Numbered from the stretch's first letter, positions 21,685 to 35,655 are shown. The stretch is DNA of 64,000 nucleotides from Larix kaempferi (GCA_027924585.1 BSBM01000643.1:19827001-19891000); one strand, 5' to 3'. Notes: generated from the sequence alone by a model not told the origin. Translations and numbers: made by a program.

Positions 21685-24600
21685 TCATCTTTTATTCAAC
21701 TCACAATTAAAATTTATAGGTCCTTGTAGATTATTTCTGTAAATATAGTCTTCCTTTTCAAAATCATGAAATAATTGCAATTTCTTAGTATAATGAGTGT
21801 ATTGTCAAATCTAAAATTTCTTGATGTATTTCACAAGGCTTTATACAACTAGAGGTTCTTGCAAAATTATGTTTACAATATTAAATGATTATAATGTTTG
21901 GGAAATAAAAACTTTGCAGCATATTTTAGTTTAAAACATTCAACTCATCTTGTTATTGCATTAGGGGTTGTAAATCATTTCTCTAAGATGTTTATTTCCT
22001 ATCTATATGTCTAAACAATCATGAGAAGAATTTGTTGGAGATTGCTACAATTTTTTACTGTAATTTTTTTTAAAGCCAAGTCACACAAGTAGCCTTACAA
22101 ATGGATAATTGTTTTAGGAACTATGTTTTCTCTTAGTTACATATGAGCTTTGTATTCAACGATTGTATATAGAGTGGGTAGGGTTGTACGAATATAGACA
22201 TTGGTTTTGATTTGAGACTTTGTCCTAATGGAGCTCCATACTTTTTAGGATACCACATTCTCTTCATGGCTTCAGAGGTTTGGATTGGTCATATTCATAA
22301 TAGGGTATGCTCCTAGTGATGTATAAGCTCAAGGTGGGAAAGCATTGAGCTTTATAAATTAGAAACCCTAATATGGTGGATCATTGGTGAGAACACTAGG
22401 TCCACTAAACATTTTATATCTAGAATAATTCAAATTGAAATTATGAAATTCCTAGTTGACATTGGTCTAAAAGGTTTTGCAAGTGTGTTGCTTCATGACA
22501 AACTATGTGAACGTTGTTCTAATAGGTTGTTTGTTACGTGGAAGTCAATATTTACATGTTGGATGCTATACAAAGATATAATCAATTGCTACATTAAGCG
22601 CTTCAGGAACAATGGTACTTGCTCCTTATTGTCATGAATTAAGCAACATTTTTTATTTTGTTTGAAAGTGGGACGAGAAAATTGTTGAATTAGAGGCAAT
22701 CTACAACTATATAATGGGTGCATGCTCTTTCCAATATTTGTTTAAATAAAATACATCCTTCCTAAAATATAAATGTTGAAATATCGTATTTCAAATAAAA
22801 ATGAAGTGAGATGATATTCCTTATTCTCTAAACCCAGAGATCAAGATGGCCAACGATGAGTGAATGTTCATTGCTAGTTTAAGTTATTTATATAATTTTT
22901 AAAGACACTTGAGTAGAGAATTTCCATGATGGAATTGTTCAACTACCTCAAGATATTTTTAGTAGAATCCCAAGAAAGGATTAGTCTTATAATTTGAATC
23001 TTTGCTTGCCAACAATATTTACATCTTTAAAGAAGTGGGTTTTCATGCCATGTTTCTATAAAAGTGGCCATTGTTCATCAATGCAAGTGAATTTGTGCTT
23101 TGTTGATTATTTTAATTGCATTTGGATGGTAGTAGAATACATATGCATTTTGGAAAAACTTATCAATGATGAGTCAATATTGGCAACGATTTATTATTAA
23201 CTTATTTATGAAATGATGGTGTGTTGGTCACAACCAATTATCAATGCTGAATCAACATTAGTAGTTTGCTTCATGAGGGTTTTGGTCACATGTCACCTTG
23301 TATGGGTGGGAATGAGCAACCTTTTGAGAGGATTGACAACCATGGGGGTTTCTATAATGCAACGAGGACGTTTTTCAATGGAGTTGGGGGGTTTATCACA
23401 ATAATAGTAGCAATTTTCACACGAGAGAGTTTTTTTGTTGTTGAACAAGCAATCGACCTTTGAGCAATGCTCTAAGGTTATAAGGAGTTGAATCATTGGA
23501 AAATTGCCCCTTGCTCAACAAAATCTCTATGAGAAATGTTGCAAAGCCAACTACAAAAAGGGTTAAAATGGCACATATGATAGCTACATCAAAACAATGA
23601 AAATCCAAACATCAAAGAACCATTTCATGAGGGGTTTAAGAAATTGAATCAAGGCTTTGGCATCAACATAGTTAAGCATGCTAGGTGAAAAATACAAGAG
23701 GATACCATCAAACTATTTGACGAAACGTATATAATAATAATAATAATAATGTAAGTCAATATTACACATTAACATCTCTCTGAACATTGATTTAAAGGTA
23801 AGGAAGGGACATTGTGGCAATACCCTCTTGATGATAACTTTTAGTGCATGTGAAATATTTGTGATGGATGTCTTAAATACAACAATAATCCAACTAAATA
23901 TATCCATTTATGGATTAATTTCCAAAACAATGATGAACATTGAAAACAACCTACTAAGAGAGGGACCACAATAAATCCTCTCCCTTAATGGAAACTTCAT
24001 CCCCATATAATGTGCCCCCTATGAAATATTTGGAAAAGATTGTCTTAGATATGACAATACTCTTACTAGAAGATACATTGATATCAAAGTTAATTGTCAC
24101 ATAAAATGTTGACCAATGTTGGCAAGCTCTATTTGACTATACATCCTCATAATTAGAACCTCCAAAACATTTCCACATGGACCTCTTCAAAATTAGAGAA
24201 GCAAACATGAGTTTAAATGGAAAGTCATGTGTTAAAATTGTAATCTCCAAAACACCTTGACATAAATCTCTTTGGAATTAATGAAACAAACATAAGTTTA
24301 ACGAGCATGAACACAAATGGTCAAAGAACAAGGTTACAATAGTGATGGCAAAAGCGTGTCAACCCTGAAAGTGCTTTGTCAAAGATATGCCTACAAGATA
24401 GAGTGTTAAGGATCAATAAGAATGCTTCAAGCAAGCAACCCAAGAGAGTTGACGACAAGTTAATGGGTTAAAACACTTACTAAATGTTCCAAACACGACA
24501 AGTGAAGTGGAAGAAAATAAGTGTTCCATCAAAGTTATGAAGTAGACACTCTCATTACATTGAGTGAATCATTAAAGGGTCCGAGTGGTGATGACTATAT

Positions 24601-25849
24601 GATTGTATATTAGATTAATCCCGTGGATAAGATGTCGCCAAACAAGACCTTAGATCAGAGTATGTCACCATGATCGATCATCAGTCCATTCACAACTAAT
24701 TGTTAGTGGATATTAGACCAAGGTTTTACCATGTGCCTCTTAGTTGTTAACTTGTACATAGAGCCATGGCAATAAGAGTGTTGTCTTATGAAAAATGATA
24801 AGGTTTTTTATTACTATGATTAAGATGTCCATATAGATTTAGTATGGATGGTGAAGGATTTGGTTTTTAATTATTAGATGTAAACCCTGGTTTCAAATGA
24901 TCCAGAGGTACCATCTTTGGTTAGGTACTATTTTTGGTTCATGTAGATCCATAGTAAGAGTATGTGGTGCAGGTTTTGGTTATTGCAAATCAGTGATATA
25001 AAGGTACATATATATTTAGAGATGTAGTCTCAACATATATCCAAGGTGCATGGTTATTGGTTTGCTTTTAATGTGTTTTTTCAAATATTAAGAAGTCTGA
25101 CAAAGCAAGAATACATGTTTTAGAATAAGATTGAATATTCTTTTTTGCAAAATCTCAGTATAAAGGATTTATGTCTACATATGAATAAAATTCCCCCCCA
25201 CAAAACACAAAAAATAATGTCTTTTTAAGTGCCATAAATCTAGAGAAAGATATAACGGAGCAAAGTAAACAAAGTAATTGTCGTGCTCTTGCAAAGAAGA
25301 GAAAGAGCAAGGTTTTCTTTTTTGTAAGTAAGTACTCACAGGGATTTGAAGTTGTGACCATCCATTTTACTCGTTACCAATTACTCTACCCCATGGGCGA
25401 AATTATAAAAAGGTTATAAGAAATTATTTTGGTGATTTAATTTCATTAATTTTTGTCTTCAAATAAATCAGATATACCCAAATGTAACTAATATTATATT
25501 TTCGTATTTGTATAGTTTAAATGATAAGTATCATTAAAATATTGGTTTTTATTTTCCAAACATTTTTAATTTTGTATGTGCAAGTCTTTTCATACAACAT
25601 TGTTTACATTTTTTTACATTTTGTAATATTCTCATGTAATTTAAAAACCACAAGTTCAACAGTGGCCGATAATATCTTTATACAGAATTTTGCAAAGAGC
25701 AATGGCAAAGTTCATACCTTTGTTAAGCAGGTTGGTGGCAATGACATCTAACTCCGAACTTTATAAATTGATTACAATTTTTCCTATATTTGTACCAACC
25801 CTATCCACCTCATGCTTTACCCATATTACATTTTGCTTCACTTAAATAT
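21685..25849. other. AT-rich sequence without recognised genes
   Basis: Only short open frames occur, none with a family signature. A (TAA)n microsatellite is at 23729-23750. Slight internal repetition (phrases with AAACATGAGTTTAA and AAACATAAGTTTAA) occurs near 24200-24300. It is probably old, unrecognisable transposon sequence. Confidence 0.5.
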
Positions 25850-26800
25850 CAAAACAACAGAGAACAATTGTATTCCTTTACAATCCAATGAGTACCCAAT
25901 TGTGAATTTTATACATCATAATATCAAGCCAATAACATGTTTATGGTATCCACTTATAGAATTAAATCAACACAATACATATTACACACAAAAAATCACT
26001 CAATGTATCAAAAACAAAAGAAAACAATTGCATTCCCATACAATCTAGTGAGTACTCCAATGCAAAGTATATATGCTATAATATCAAACTTAGGACATGT
26101 TTATGATATTTGCACCTACAACTTAAATCACCATGATACATATTATACAAAAGATTTACGCAAAAGTATAAAAAACCAATAGAGAACAATTGCATTCACA
26201 TACAATCCAATGAGTACTCAATTACAAATTTTATACGCTACAATATCAAGCTTAAAGGACATGTCCATGGTATCTACGTCTACAATTTAAATCAACAAAA
26301 TATATATTACACAGAAAGTTTCACTCGAATTATAAAAACAATATAGAACAACTGCATTCTCATACAATCAAGTGAGTATTCAAGTGTTAATTTTATACGC
26401 TACAATATCAGGCGAAGGACGTGTTAATGGTGTCTACATCTACAATTTAAAAACAACAAAGAATAATTGCAATCCCAAACAATCCAACTAATATTTAAGT
26501 GTGAATTTTATGTGCTACACTATTTAGTTGAGGGCATGTTTATGGTATTCATGTTTACAATTTATATCAACATAATACATTTTACACAAAGAGAACAATT
26601 ACGTTCTCATACAATTCAGTGAGTACTAAAGTGCAAATTTATACGTTACAATATTGAGTTGAGGACATGTTTATGGTATTTATGCCTACAATTTAAATTA
26701 ACGTAATGCATATAGAAAAGATTCATTCAAAGTATGAATAACAATAGATAACAATTACATCCCATACAATCCAACAAGTATTAAGTACAAGTTTTATATG
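25850..26800. repeat. Diverged ~160-bp tandem repeat
   Basis: At least seven units share the anchor ACAATTGCATTCCCATACAA and variants, then GTGAGTACTC, a TATACGCTACAATATCAA segment and an ACATGTTTATGGTAT segment. Anchors are at 25864, 26024, 26186, 26348, 26463, 26595 and 26751. Spacing is 160, 162, 162, then 115, 132 and 156 bp, so later units have deletions. A further isolated copy of the anchor is near 27075. There is no coding potential. Confidence 0.85.
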
Positions 26801-27816
26801 TTATAAAATCAAAATCAAACCAAAGATGTGATTGTAATATCTTTAAATCAATATAATAATAATCTAATTTTAAGGTCACATCCAAGCCAAACATCTAATT
26901 GGTATATGAAACCCTTTTGTTTGTGGAAAAAGGGACCCTTCCGGGCAACGATTTGACAACTAAAGTCTATATAGGTGTACATACACTATCCCTCTGGATT
27001 TGAATACGTGACCTCCTAAAAGGAAACACATGTTCACCATGAAAAAAATTTCACACAAAACATAAAAAACAACTTAAAACTTTGCATTCCCATACAATCC
27101 AATTAACATAAATGTAACATTGAGGAAGAAACATTCACAACTAATTTTATAAAGAAAGGAATGAGAAAGAGAGGGAGGTTCATTGGTATTGTGTTATTAT
27201 CTATGTTCAGAAAGAGAGATTTTAGACATGAGTGGATTTTAAGATATAACTAATCAACATGGTTAGGATATAAAAATAGATAATGGGATATATTATTATT
27301 ATAGAGAGGTTGATTCATAAATCAATATAATAAACATATGTTAATAGATAATGGGAAATATTATTATTATTGTAGAGAAGTTGAGAGCTTTTAATTCATG
27401 AAACTGGTTTCATGTGTGTTGTACATCATGCTATTCAACTAACTCATTAATAACTATCCACCCATTATTGTAGAGACCACAATATGTGGCACTGGCACTT
27501 TATCTCATAATAATAATAATAATAATAAGGGGCACTAGTACTTCTATCTTATAACCTATAATAATAACATGTTAAACTTCTCTAAATCAAATTAAATGTC
27601 CTTTAAAGATAATAACAAAGAGAGAAATAATGCCAACAAGTATCTAATAAAAATTCATCTAAAGGAAGAATATAGTGAGCCAAATCCTTCACTAACTAAC
27701 TTGTAATGGAGGGTGAAATAAGACAAATACTTCACTAACCTATAATGGAGGGTGAAATAGGTAAAGATAATGAAAGGGGTGATGGAAAAGGTTTCCTTTA
27801 TCGAGGAGAGCATATC
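26801..27816. other. AT-rich sequence with short repeats
   Basis: No gene seen. A ~70-bp direct duplication around 27280-27380 contains AGATAATGGGATATATTATTATTAT and variants. A TAA microsatellite is at 27506-27528. Confidence 0.5.
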
Positions 27817-28635
27817 TGTGAAAATCCTTACAGCAAATCTAAGAGATGATGTATACCTCACAAGAAAGTAATTGATTAAGCAAGAAAATAGAAGAAGAGT
27901 GGTCAATGCAGTATAATGAGCAACAGAATAATAATACAGTAGAACTCAGATAGAAGCAGAAATACTTCACACACACTAATTAATTAATCACAATATGGAC
28001 AAATAAATAGTACAATGCATGAGGATTCTAATGCCAATGTGGCAATTCGAATTAGCCTTCATGGAGTGATCAAAAGATCACTGGAGTGTCATCGGAGCAC
28101 AACTAGTAGTCTATCTCATAATCGGTGGAGTCATCAATGCACAAGTAACTGTCAACCGTTAGTCAAACTGAGTCTAACTGGGTGTGGTAGGTGTAACTGA
28201 ATGTAACTGGCACATGGAGACACTAACTGAATGAAGGAGGCTCAGTGGAGGGCGCATGAGGAGCTAACTGGAGTCAGAACATGTAGTCATGTCTCATCTG
28301 AGGTCAATCAAAGTGATAACAACAGTGGGGAGTCAGTCTGGCCTCAAATCAAGGAAAGACTGGTGGCTAACTGAAGTAAACTGGACTGGTAGGTGAGAAA
28401 GGTGCCCTTCTTCAATGGAAGGTGAGAACTGGGCGCATGACAGGCTAGGAGGGCTGAAACTGAGTGGAAGGAAGCTCCGGGGGCTAGCTAACTGAGGGCT
28501 AGGTGCCGGGACTGATGATTGGAAATGCATGCAAACCTTAGAATGCATGCAAACCCTAAAAGTGCATGCATGACTGAAAATGTAAAAGATCAAAATACTA
28601 GTGGGACTAGGATGGAGTATAGGAATATCCTAACA
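27817..28635 (-). mobile_element. Solo LTR of the TR-GAG family
   Basis: 819-bp reverse-orientation copy of the LTR at 5048-5847 and 7407-8219, bounded TG...CA. The perfect 5-bp target duplication ATATC is at 27812-27816 and 28636-28640. No internal sequence or second LTR is present. That is the product expected when recombination between the two LTRs of an inserted element removes the interior. Confidence 0.93.
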
Positions 28636-28640
28636 ATATC

Positions 28641-30890
28641 GCCTTGAAGATGAAGGCAACTGAGTCATAGTAAGGGTAAGTTAAATCCCTTTAACATTGG
28701 AATAAATTTGGGTTCAAAGAGTTATGGGAAACAAAATACATCACCCAACAAGGAAACATGTCATAACATAAATCAATGGATTTTAAGGTGTCATATGAAG
28801 TAAGTGAAGGAATGACTCTTTAGAATCATAATGCGAAGGAAAATTTTTGTTCTTATTGAAAAGATGGAGAGGGAATGCATGAAGTTCTAAGCATGCCTTT
28901 GGAGTAAGAATGTAAGAAGGGGGTCAACATCTTAAATGTATGGAGTAACTACACGTGTTAAGTGCGCCAGTGGCAATTTTGAAAGAGGTTTATTTCCAAG
29001 GAGAAACAAGACAAGTTAAGGATGCTGGAGGTTGTTAAGGATGTATTCAAACAACTAAATGACCTTCAAAGTGATTAAGGAAATAGAGAATGTTATTTCT
29101 AGTAATCTCAACACTCTTTGAGTGAATCCAATATGAGAAAAAGTTCCCATAAGTTTTATGGAGCTAGTAAGGCCAAAAATAACTGATGGGACTAGTAAGG
29201 CCAAGGATAAATCAAAAAAGTTCTCTTAAGGTTTGTCCCGTGCCATGGAATATTAAGGGCATTTGATACAAAAGTTATGTAAGGGCCATTGGCCTACCTT
29301 GTTAAAATTTATGCTTGTTAAAAGGGCCCAACCTTAAGACAAGTAAATATTTACCGACCTTTTAAATTTTTAATGTAAAGAATAAGTTGAACGAAGTACT
29401 CTTGTAATTAATGATTAATATTTATCAAAGCTTTAGAAATCTCATCCCATTTATTAGGTTCCCTTGTAATTAATTAGTAATCTTAATTAAAGCTTAAGCA
29501 GGCATGTCCCATTCTCTATTAGGTTTAGATTTGTTTTATTAATGAACCTTCTCTTATACTCGTCAATTATGGATTCCAAACCAAATATACACTTGTTTTA
29601 TTAATGAACTTTCTCTTATACTCGTCAATTATGGATTCCAAACCAAATATACACATTTCGTAGCAAGGGAAATGAAAAAAACACTAGGAAACCATGTACT
29701 GTATTTGTTAGATATGCAAATCAAATGAAAAAAGAAGTGTTATTTGTATTCCCCCATAATATGAGAGAGTTTGTATTTAGACATAAACTAAGTGTATCAG
29801 TACACGGTACCAAACCTCATTTTCATTAGCTTAATGAAACAACACTTTCATTCTAGGGCCTACCGATAAATCTTGGAAGATAGTTGTAGCTTGTCATACA
29901 AATTTCAGTCCCACAGGTAATAGTTGTAGCTTGTCATACATCGTTAATAGCTGTAGCTTTTCATACAGCTTTCAGTACCACCGGTAAATAATGGAAGATA
30001 GCTGTAGCTTGTGATACAGGCTTTCAGTCCCACCTGCTTCTGTTGAAATGCATATACACGTAAGAAATAGCGTGTTCCTCTCCGTTACGAAAACAAATAC
30101 AAGTTGTGCTGTGCTGAGATCATAATAGCCATGTTGAAGGGAGACTGTTGGAAGACACCGAAAAATTGGGCATCATTCTAAGTTTGACGTCCCTGGGCAA
30201 TAACCTGCACTCAATGTCCTTGAGCAACAACTTGCACTCAACGCATAAGATGGGATGACAAGACAACAAATGGTTGATCGCAAAGTTTGTGAGTACTTGT
30301 GGTTTGCTTCAGATTTCATATTTGGTGTGATGTTTATATTTTATTTAATTTACAATGGTACATGGATGTTTTCTAACAAGTGATAACATATAGAGAAGAT
30401 CCATCCGATCATTTGATTGGCATTGGATTAAATATGGGTTGTGAGTATATGTTGGGTTATCAAGGGCTAACTAAACAATTTGTAAGTAGCTACGTTGTTT
30501 TACGTCCCTTATTTTATAATTAATGAAACAATAAAAAAACTTTAATTACATCTATACTTTGTCATGGCATATGAAACTCACAAGAAACAAAGTATGGAGT
30601 GGATCAAATCGAGGATTTATTGACACATGGCATCAGGAATAGTTTCAAAAATATATGTGAATTTTATGATTCACTCGTTGCACTGATACGCCACTTTTTC
30701 TTTTACGTCGTCATGTATATTATAGTAACTATATATGTAGATATACTCATTATTTTATTTTTATGCTTGCAGATGGAACATGAAATGTGGAACGAAATGG
30801 AGTCAATCAACAAAACATTTCAAATAACTCAAAAAAATATCCCTTGAAGGTGATGAAGAAATGAGGCATGGAAGTAGGATGAGTTGTAAC
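28641..30890. other. Unassigned sequence with short duplications
   Basis: No gene recognised. A 62-bp direct duplication lies at 29531-29592 and 29593-29654 with very few differences. Between 29880 and 30025 a phrase like ATAGTTGTAGCTTGTCATACA occurs four times, interspersed with TTTCAGTCCCACC. An 82-residue open frame at 30599-30847 has no recognisable domain and its composition does not look convincing. Confidence 0.5.
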
Positions 30891-32099
30891 AACCCTCATG
30901 TATGTACATTGTGGAATATTTATAATAAAATGTAATAATTAATAAAAGGTAAATAATAAAAAGGAATATGAAAGGAAAATGAAGAAAAACAAATTGCATT
31001 AAAAGAAATTAAGAAAAAGGGGAGAGAGGGGAGATAAAAGGAGGATAAGAAGAAGAGAGGGGGATCGTTTGGTCTTTTGGCATTTTGGAAGGAGAGCTTT
31101 GGAGGAGCCAAGAAAGAGGAAAGCAAGCAAGCTTTGGCATAGGGTTAATTGTTGGGGGCTCGGGGGCCTCAGCCTTTGATTGGGGGTTGGTTGGGTGGAG
31201 AGTCGTCCCCCCACCTTCAGTTGCAGGCATTGGAGTTTTCAAGGTAATGGTAGCTACCAGGTCATCTAATCAGGTATGTCTCCTTAAATTTTCATAGTAT
31301 ATTTTCTGTTATTATTGATTAGAACCACATTTTTTTAGTCAGATCTTCTTTGCATGCTGATTCTTTGTTTGTATTGTTTTTTTTATGAGTTTACAGTTGC
31401 TACACGAGTGACCACAACAATTTAAGCAATGAATGATTATCACTACATTTGAATGTTGTTACTGCAAGTTGTATTTTTTTTTTAATTTTTATCCGCGAAA
31501 AACAAACATTGTGTTCAATGTAGACATATAATCCCAATTAGATGAGGATGAGTTTTCAATAATTGTAACGATGTCAAATGACATTTTGATTGTGGAGGAC
31601 CTTTATGTTGTCTCATATTTTGGTTTCTTATTCGTATATAATAAAACATGTTTCTTCTTCTGCTGCATTCTCAAATGTTGCAAAATGTTGTATTGATTTA
31701 ATATATGAATAATTTACATTGTGACAATGAACAAAAGTGTAATAATATCGCATATCGAAACACAATGGTTAATATATAAACTTAATATATATATATATAT
31801 AATTTTTTTGATAGTTAATTAAAATGCTAAATATATGAATGATTTACATGGTTACAATGAATATAAGTGTAATCAGCTCGTATATCCAAACATAATAAAT
31901 AACATATAAAAATAATAATTATTATAAAAAATATTTGATTCTTGAATGATCAATAGAAAATTTGTAAAAATAAAAAAGAATAAACTATATTTGCAAATCC
32001 ATAGCATGGAAAAACTCACCGCTGAACCATACCTAATTTTACCCATCAATGCTCTTTTACATAACATAATACCCAATGCTTTTCACTTAACTAATGCAC
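30891..32099. other. Purine-rich tract and AT-rich sequence
   Basis: The plus strand from about 30950 to 31130 is strongly purine-rich (repeated GGGAGA/GAAGAGAGG), which makes the opposite strand appear to encode long Ser/Pro/Leu frames. I regard those as composition artefacts. CAGGTATG at 31272-31279 resembles a 5' splice site, so an untranslated exon is possible but unsupported. A (TA)n run is at 31784-31802. Confidence 0.4.
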
Positions 32100-32678
32100 T
32101 GGTGCTCTTTACCAATCCGACACCCAGGTGATTTTTACAAATAATCAAAATCGATGCTTTTAAACAAACCATATGCACCAGTGCATACAAAATGTATACT
32201 ACGCATCGATACTTTTAGATAATTCATGGGACATCAATGTTTATATAAATGATGTACACATCAATGCTTGTATAAAAAACTCATTTTATATGCATTGATG
32301 CATATTTGAGTGTTATACATACCGATACATATATAATATAATGCACCGGTGCTATTACAGTGTAATATAAGCATTGGTGTGTCTACATTAAAATATATGC
32401 ACCAGTGCATTTAAAATGCATATAAGCATCGATGTGTATTATCTATATGATACGCACTAGTGCACATTATCAAATTTTGTGCATTGAAAATAACTCTCCG
32501 TTTTAACCTTTGACCACTCAAAATTTTCTAGTTATAGTAAATATATGCTATAACCTCCTCCAAAACCTTCGCTACTAGAAATGGGGGTTGTAGCAGATGT
32601 TTTTTGATAATTTTTTCCAATCTTGTAACACTAAAACCTCTACTATAACCTCCGCTGCAAGGTGTTTTCCTTGTAGTG
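32100..32678. mobile_element. Probable end of a CACTA (En/Spm-like) DNA transposon
   Basis: The stretch ends TTCCTTGTAGTG at 32678, which read inward on the minus strand is CACTACAAGGAA, the CACTA-type terminus. Inside lie many 10-12-bp palindromic motifs: TGCACCAGTGCA at 32174 and 32398, TGCACCGGTGC at 32342, GCACTAGTGC at 32454, GCATCGAT at 32203 and 32426. CACTA elements have such subterminal repeats for transposase binding. The other terminus and any transposase gene were not found, so this is a truncated copy or one whose far end I missed. Confidence 0.6.
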
Positions 32679-33890
32679 AGTTAATGATTTTTTTTCCATG
32701 TGTGCCTATGAAGGGAACATTTTTCTTGAATTACTCTTTCCTTGCACCTCTTTTTTGTGATCCCTATATTTCTTTTTTTTCCTTTTTACTCTTTTTTTGG
32801 CTTAGTGGACCTTTGCTTTAGATTTTACTTTGATAACTTGGGACATAGGGAACCTTGCTTGCATATATAATATTTATAATTTAGTTTCATCAATCTTATA
32901 GTACTTTCACTATTTTCCCTTGATGTAGGTATTCATACAAGGGAATAGTATTGAGACCTTAAAACATAAGATATGATAAGTCTATTATGAAAGGGGAAGT
33001 TATGGAAATGGATAGTGGAATAACGTGGTATGAAAAATGGCTAGGCAAAACGTGTAGAATGACATGAAATCAACATTACACCAACTTAAATCCATAGGGA
33101 TACACCTGACTCACAAGGTTATACACTTATCCAAAGGAAATTATGACCACACCATTAAATACATCTTTAGATATGAAACAACAATTTAAAGTGCATGAGC
33201 ATGACTATAGTGAAATACCAGTGGCCGACCCCTCATGGTCATATCCCACATAGAAGAAGGCAATTCCCATGTGCCAACAAGTATAGCACATATTATAACA
33301 CTGGCATCAGTTGAAAAGTCCCCATCGATCTCTGACACAAAACATGGTGATTTGAGCAAGTTAGAAGTGACTCTAGAAATTATCCATGGGAAAACCATAG
33401 ATCTCATATGTAGAATTGATATATGTGATCAAAATCACAAAAGAATCGATCATCAAGTCACCCCTACATGTTAGGGGGTAACATCTTAATCCAATTCCGG
33501 GACATGTACTCAATGATAGAGTGCATGAGAACCTTATAAATCTCTGGTATCCATACTTTGTGCTACAAGAAACATGAATAATATTCTCTAATAAATTTCA
33601 TCAATCACTTCAACTTGATAATACTCAAACCAAATGGTTAAACTCACAAGGCAAAGCGACATGATTCCCTTGGTATAAGAAATAAAACAAAAATTCAAAT
33701 AATGTTTTTCATATAAGTGAAAGTAAAATGCATGAAACGAAAAACTTGAGTGAAATGCATATAATCAAAATGCATTGAATAAAGATGTCAATCAAAATGC
33801 ATGCAATAACTCAAACCTAATGCTCATGCTAGAGAACTCATTCATCCTATCCTAATACTAACTTTCTAAAGCTAACCGTCATTAAATAAA
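32679..33890. other. Unassigned sequence
   Basis: No gene is recognised. An open frame at 33235-33474 has no known motif. This stretch lies on the 3' side of the Gypsy integrase remnant, so it may contain that element's 3' UTR and LTR, but no LTR boundary could be seen. Confidence 0.4.
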
Positions 33891-35563
33891 TAGAGCTTCA
33901 AAAGGTACCCACTAATAGGAAATGGTTGCTTTTCTTCGTCAAGGTTAACAAGATAAAATGAGTTTGTTCCAATTGTCTTTTCAATCTAAAAAATACCAAG
34001 CCATAAACTATCAAACTTATTATGCTTGCCTAGCTTCTCATTTTTATTATTCCATAAGAGTACAAGATCTCCTTTAGCGAATGATCCCTGATGAGATTTT
34101 TCGATCAAATGTTTCTTTGGTTCTTCCTTGATTCTTATCATTTGATCAAAATCTATTCATCTAAACTCTTCCAATTCCATCGATTGATTAATTCTTGCTT
34201 CCACAACCTCTTGATTAGTAGTAAATTGTTGTAAAATATTGATACATAGGGATTTTTTAGTTGATAGGGAATTTAACATCCATCCTGTACACTAATTCAT
34301 AAGGGATTTACTCGTGTCTCTCTTGGTTGAAATCCTATCTGCCCATAATGCATACTTGATTTTACTATCCCAAAACTTCTTGTTATCAACCATTATTTCC
34401 TTAATGGTATTCATCAAATTTTTATTGCTTGATTCAACTAATCCATTTCCTTAAGGTAAGTAATTCTATGAATAATATAAAACAATACCATACTCAAAGA
34501 AAATATTGGATAAATCCAATGAACTAACAAGTTTTGCATTATTAGTGGTGATTTTTGTTAGTGCACCAAAATCTAGCGATTATCTTGTCTTCAAGGAAAC
34601 TCATGGCAAATTCTCAATTTCTTTCTTTGTTGATATGGCCTCTACCTACCTAGTGAAGTAATTTGTAGCGGTTAAAATCCACCTGTATCTGTTACTAGAG
34701 TTATCCTTAAACTCATTGATAAAATCTAAACCCCATCGTTGAAAAGGTGTTTTTACTACAATAGATTTTAAAGGCAGAGCAAGTAGATGTTGTTTCCCTA
34801 CAAAAAATTGGCACGGTTTACAAGACCAAACAAAAATATGAACATCATTGAACATTGTAGGCCAATAGTAACCTTCTCTTATAATATGGGTAGTGGTGTA
34901 GGTTGAAAATTAACCCCCACAATATCCAACGTGGAATTATTCTAACATTTGTCAAATTCTTCTTTGCTTACACATCTAAGAATAATTCCATCAAGATTCT
35001 TTCATCCAAGACCCCCTTGGATTAAACAAAATTACGTCTCTCTTAACCTCAATGTCCTCCTTTGATGATCATATAAGTGGTTAGACATGAAAAATTCGTC
35101 AAGTAATAAATAATGTCTCCATACCACTCATGATTCTCTAATTCTTCTAGGACCACATTGATCTTATCATTATTACCCTATCCCAATGATTTTCCATTCC
35201 CCTCTGCTAATAATTTAGCTAATCCTTTCCCTTTAATGCTCTTTTATCAACTTGATGTCCAGGTCATACTCTTGTACCTTTGATACCCATGATATACCCC
35301 TAACACCTAGACAATCCTATTGTGATAAGTCATCTTTGACAATTGGGTAAGGTACATAGGTAGTGAGCTTTGAATACCATACACAATTCCTAAAGCATTT
35401 TAGTGATCGCAAGAGGGCGTAAATTTGCTTCTCAAGTACAGTGTACTTTAATTTGACGTCACTAAGGTTCTTATTCATATATGCAATGGGTTTCTCCATA
35501 TCATCTTTATTCTTTTGCAAGAGTACACCAACAATTGTATTTTTTGAGGTGTTACACTATACA
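33891..35563 (-). pseudogene. Ty3/Gypsy pol remnant: RNase H and integrase
   Basis: The minus strand gives, in pol order, an RNase H segment at 35317-35563 (IVGVLLQKNKDDMEKPIAYM, then LKYTVLEKQIYALLRSLKCF), and an integrase zinc-binding and core start at 34646-34860 (FNDVHIFVWSCKPCQFF, then FQRWGLDFINEF, where D is the first catalytic Asp). A later integrase portion lies around 33900-34450 (GNGLVESSNKNLMNTIK with the catalytic Glu, KKFWDSKIKYALWADR, and a C-terminal GDLVLLWNN block). Integrase joins the DNA copy to the chromosome. Stops and gaps separate the parts, and RT is cut off at about 35563. Confidence 0.88.
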
Positions 35564-35655
35564 TTATATGGGCATATTAGCAGTTTTTTCTTTATTTTAG
35601 TTTACTTTCAACATTCCATACTTCTATGGTTTTAGATGATATCAATGTTGTGATG

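Noticed and set aside
22994-23463. Open frames with a HEGFGHMSP phrase resembling the Copia pre-integrase motif
   Set aside because: No other integrase or gag block lies nearby in any frame. A single short phrase is not enough.
23729-23750. CRISPR-like or functional repeat in TAA runs
   Set aside because: Simple microsatellites of a plant genome, with no spacers or neighbouring genes.
30969-31242. Overlapping minus-strand Ser/Pro/Leu-rich ORFs
   Set aside because: They mirror a purine-rich plus strand. Composition alone keeps the frames open.
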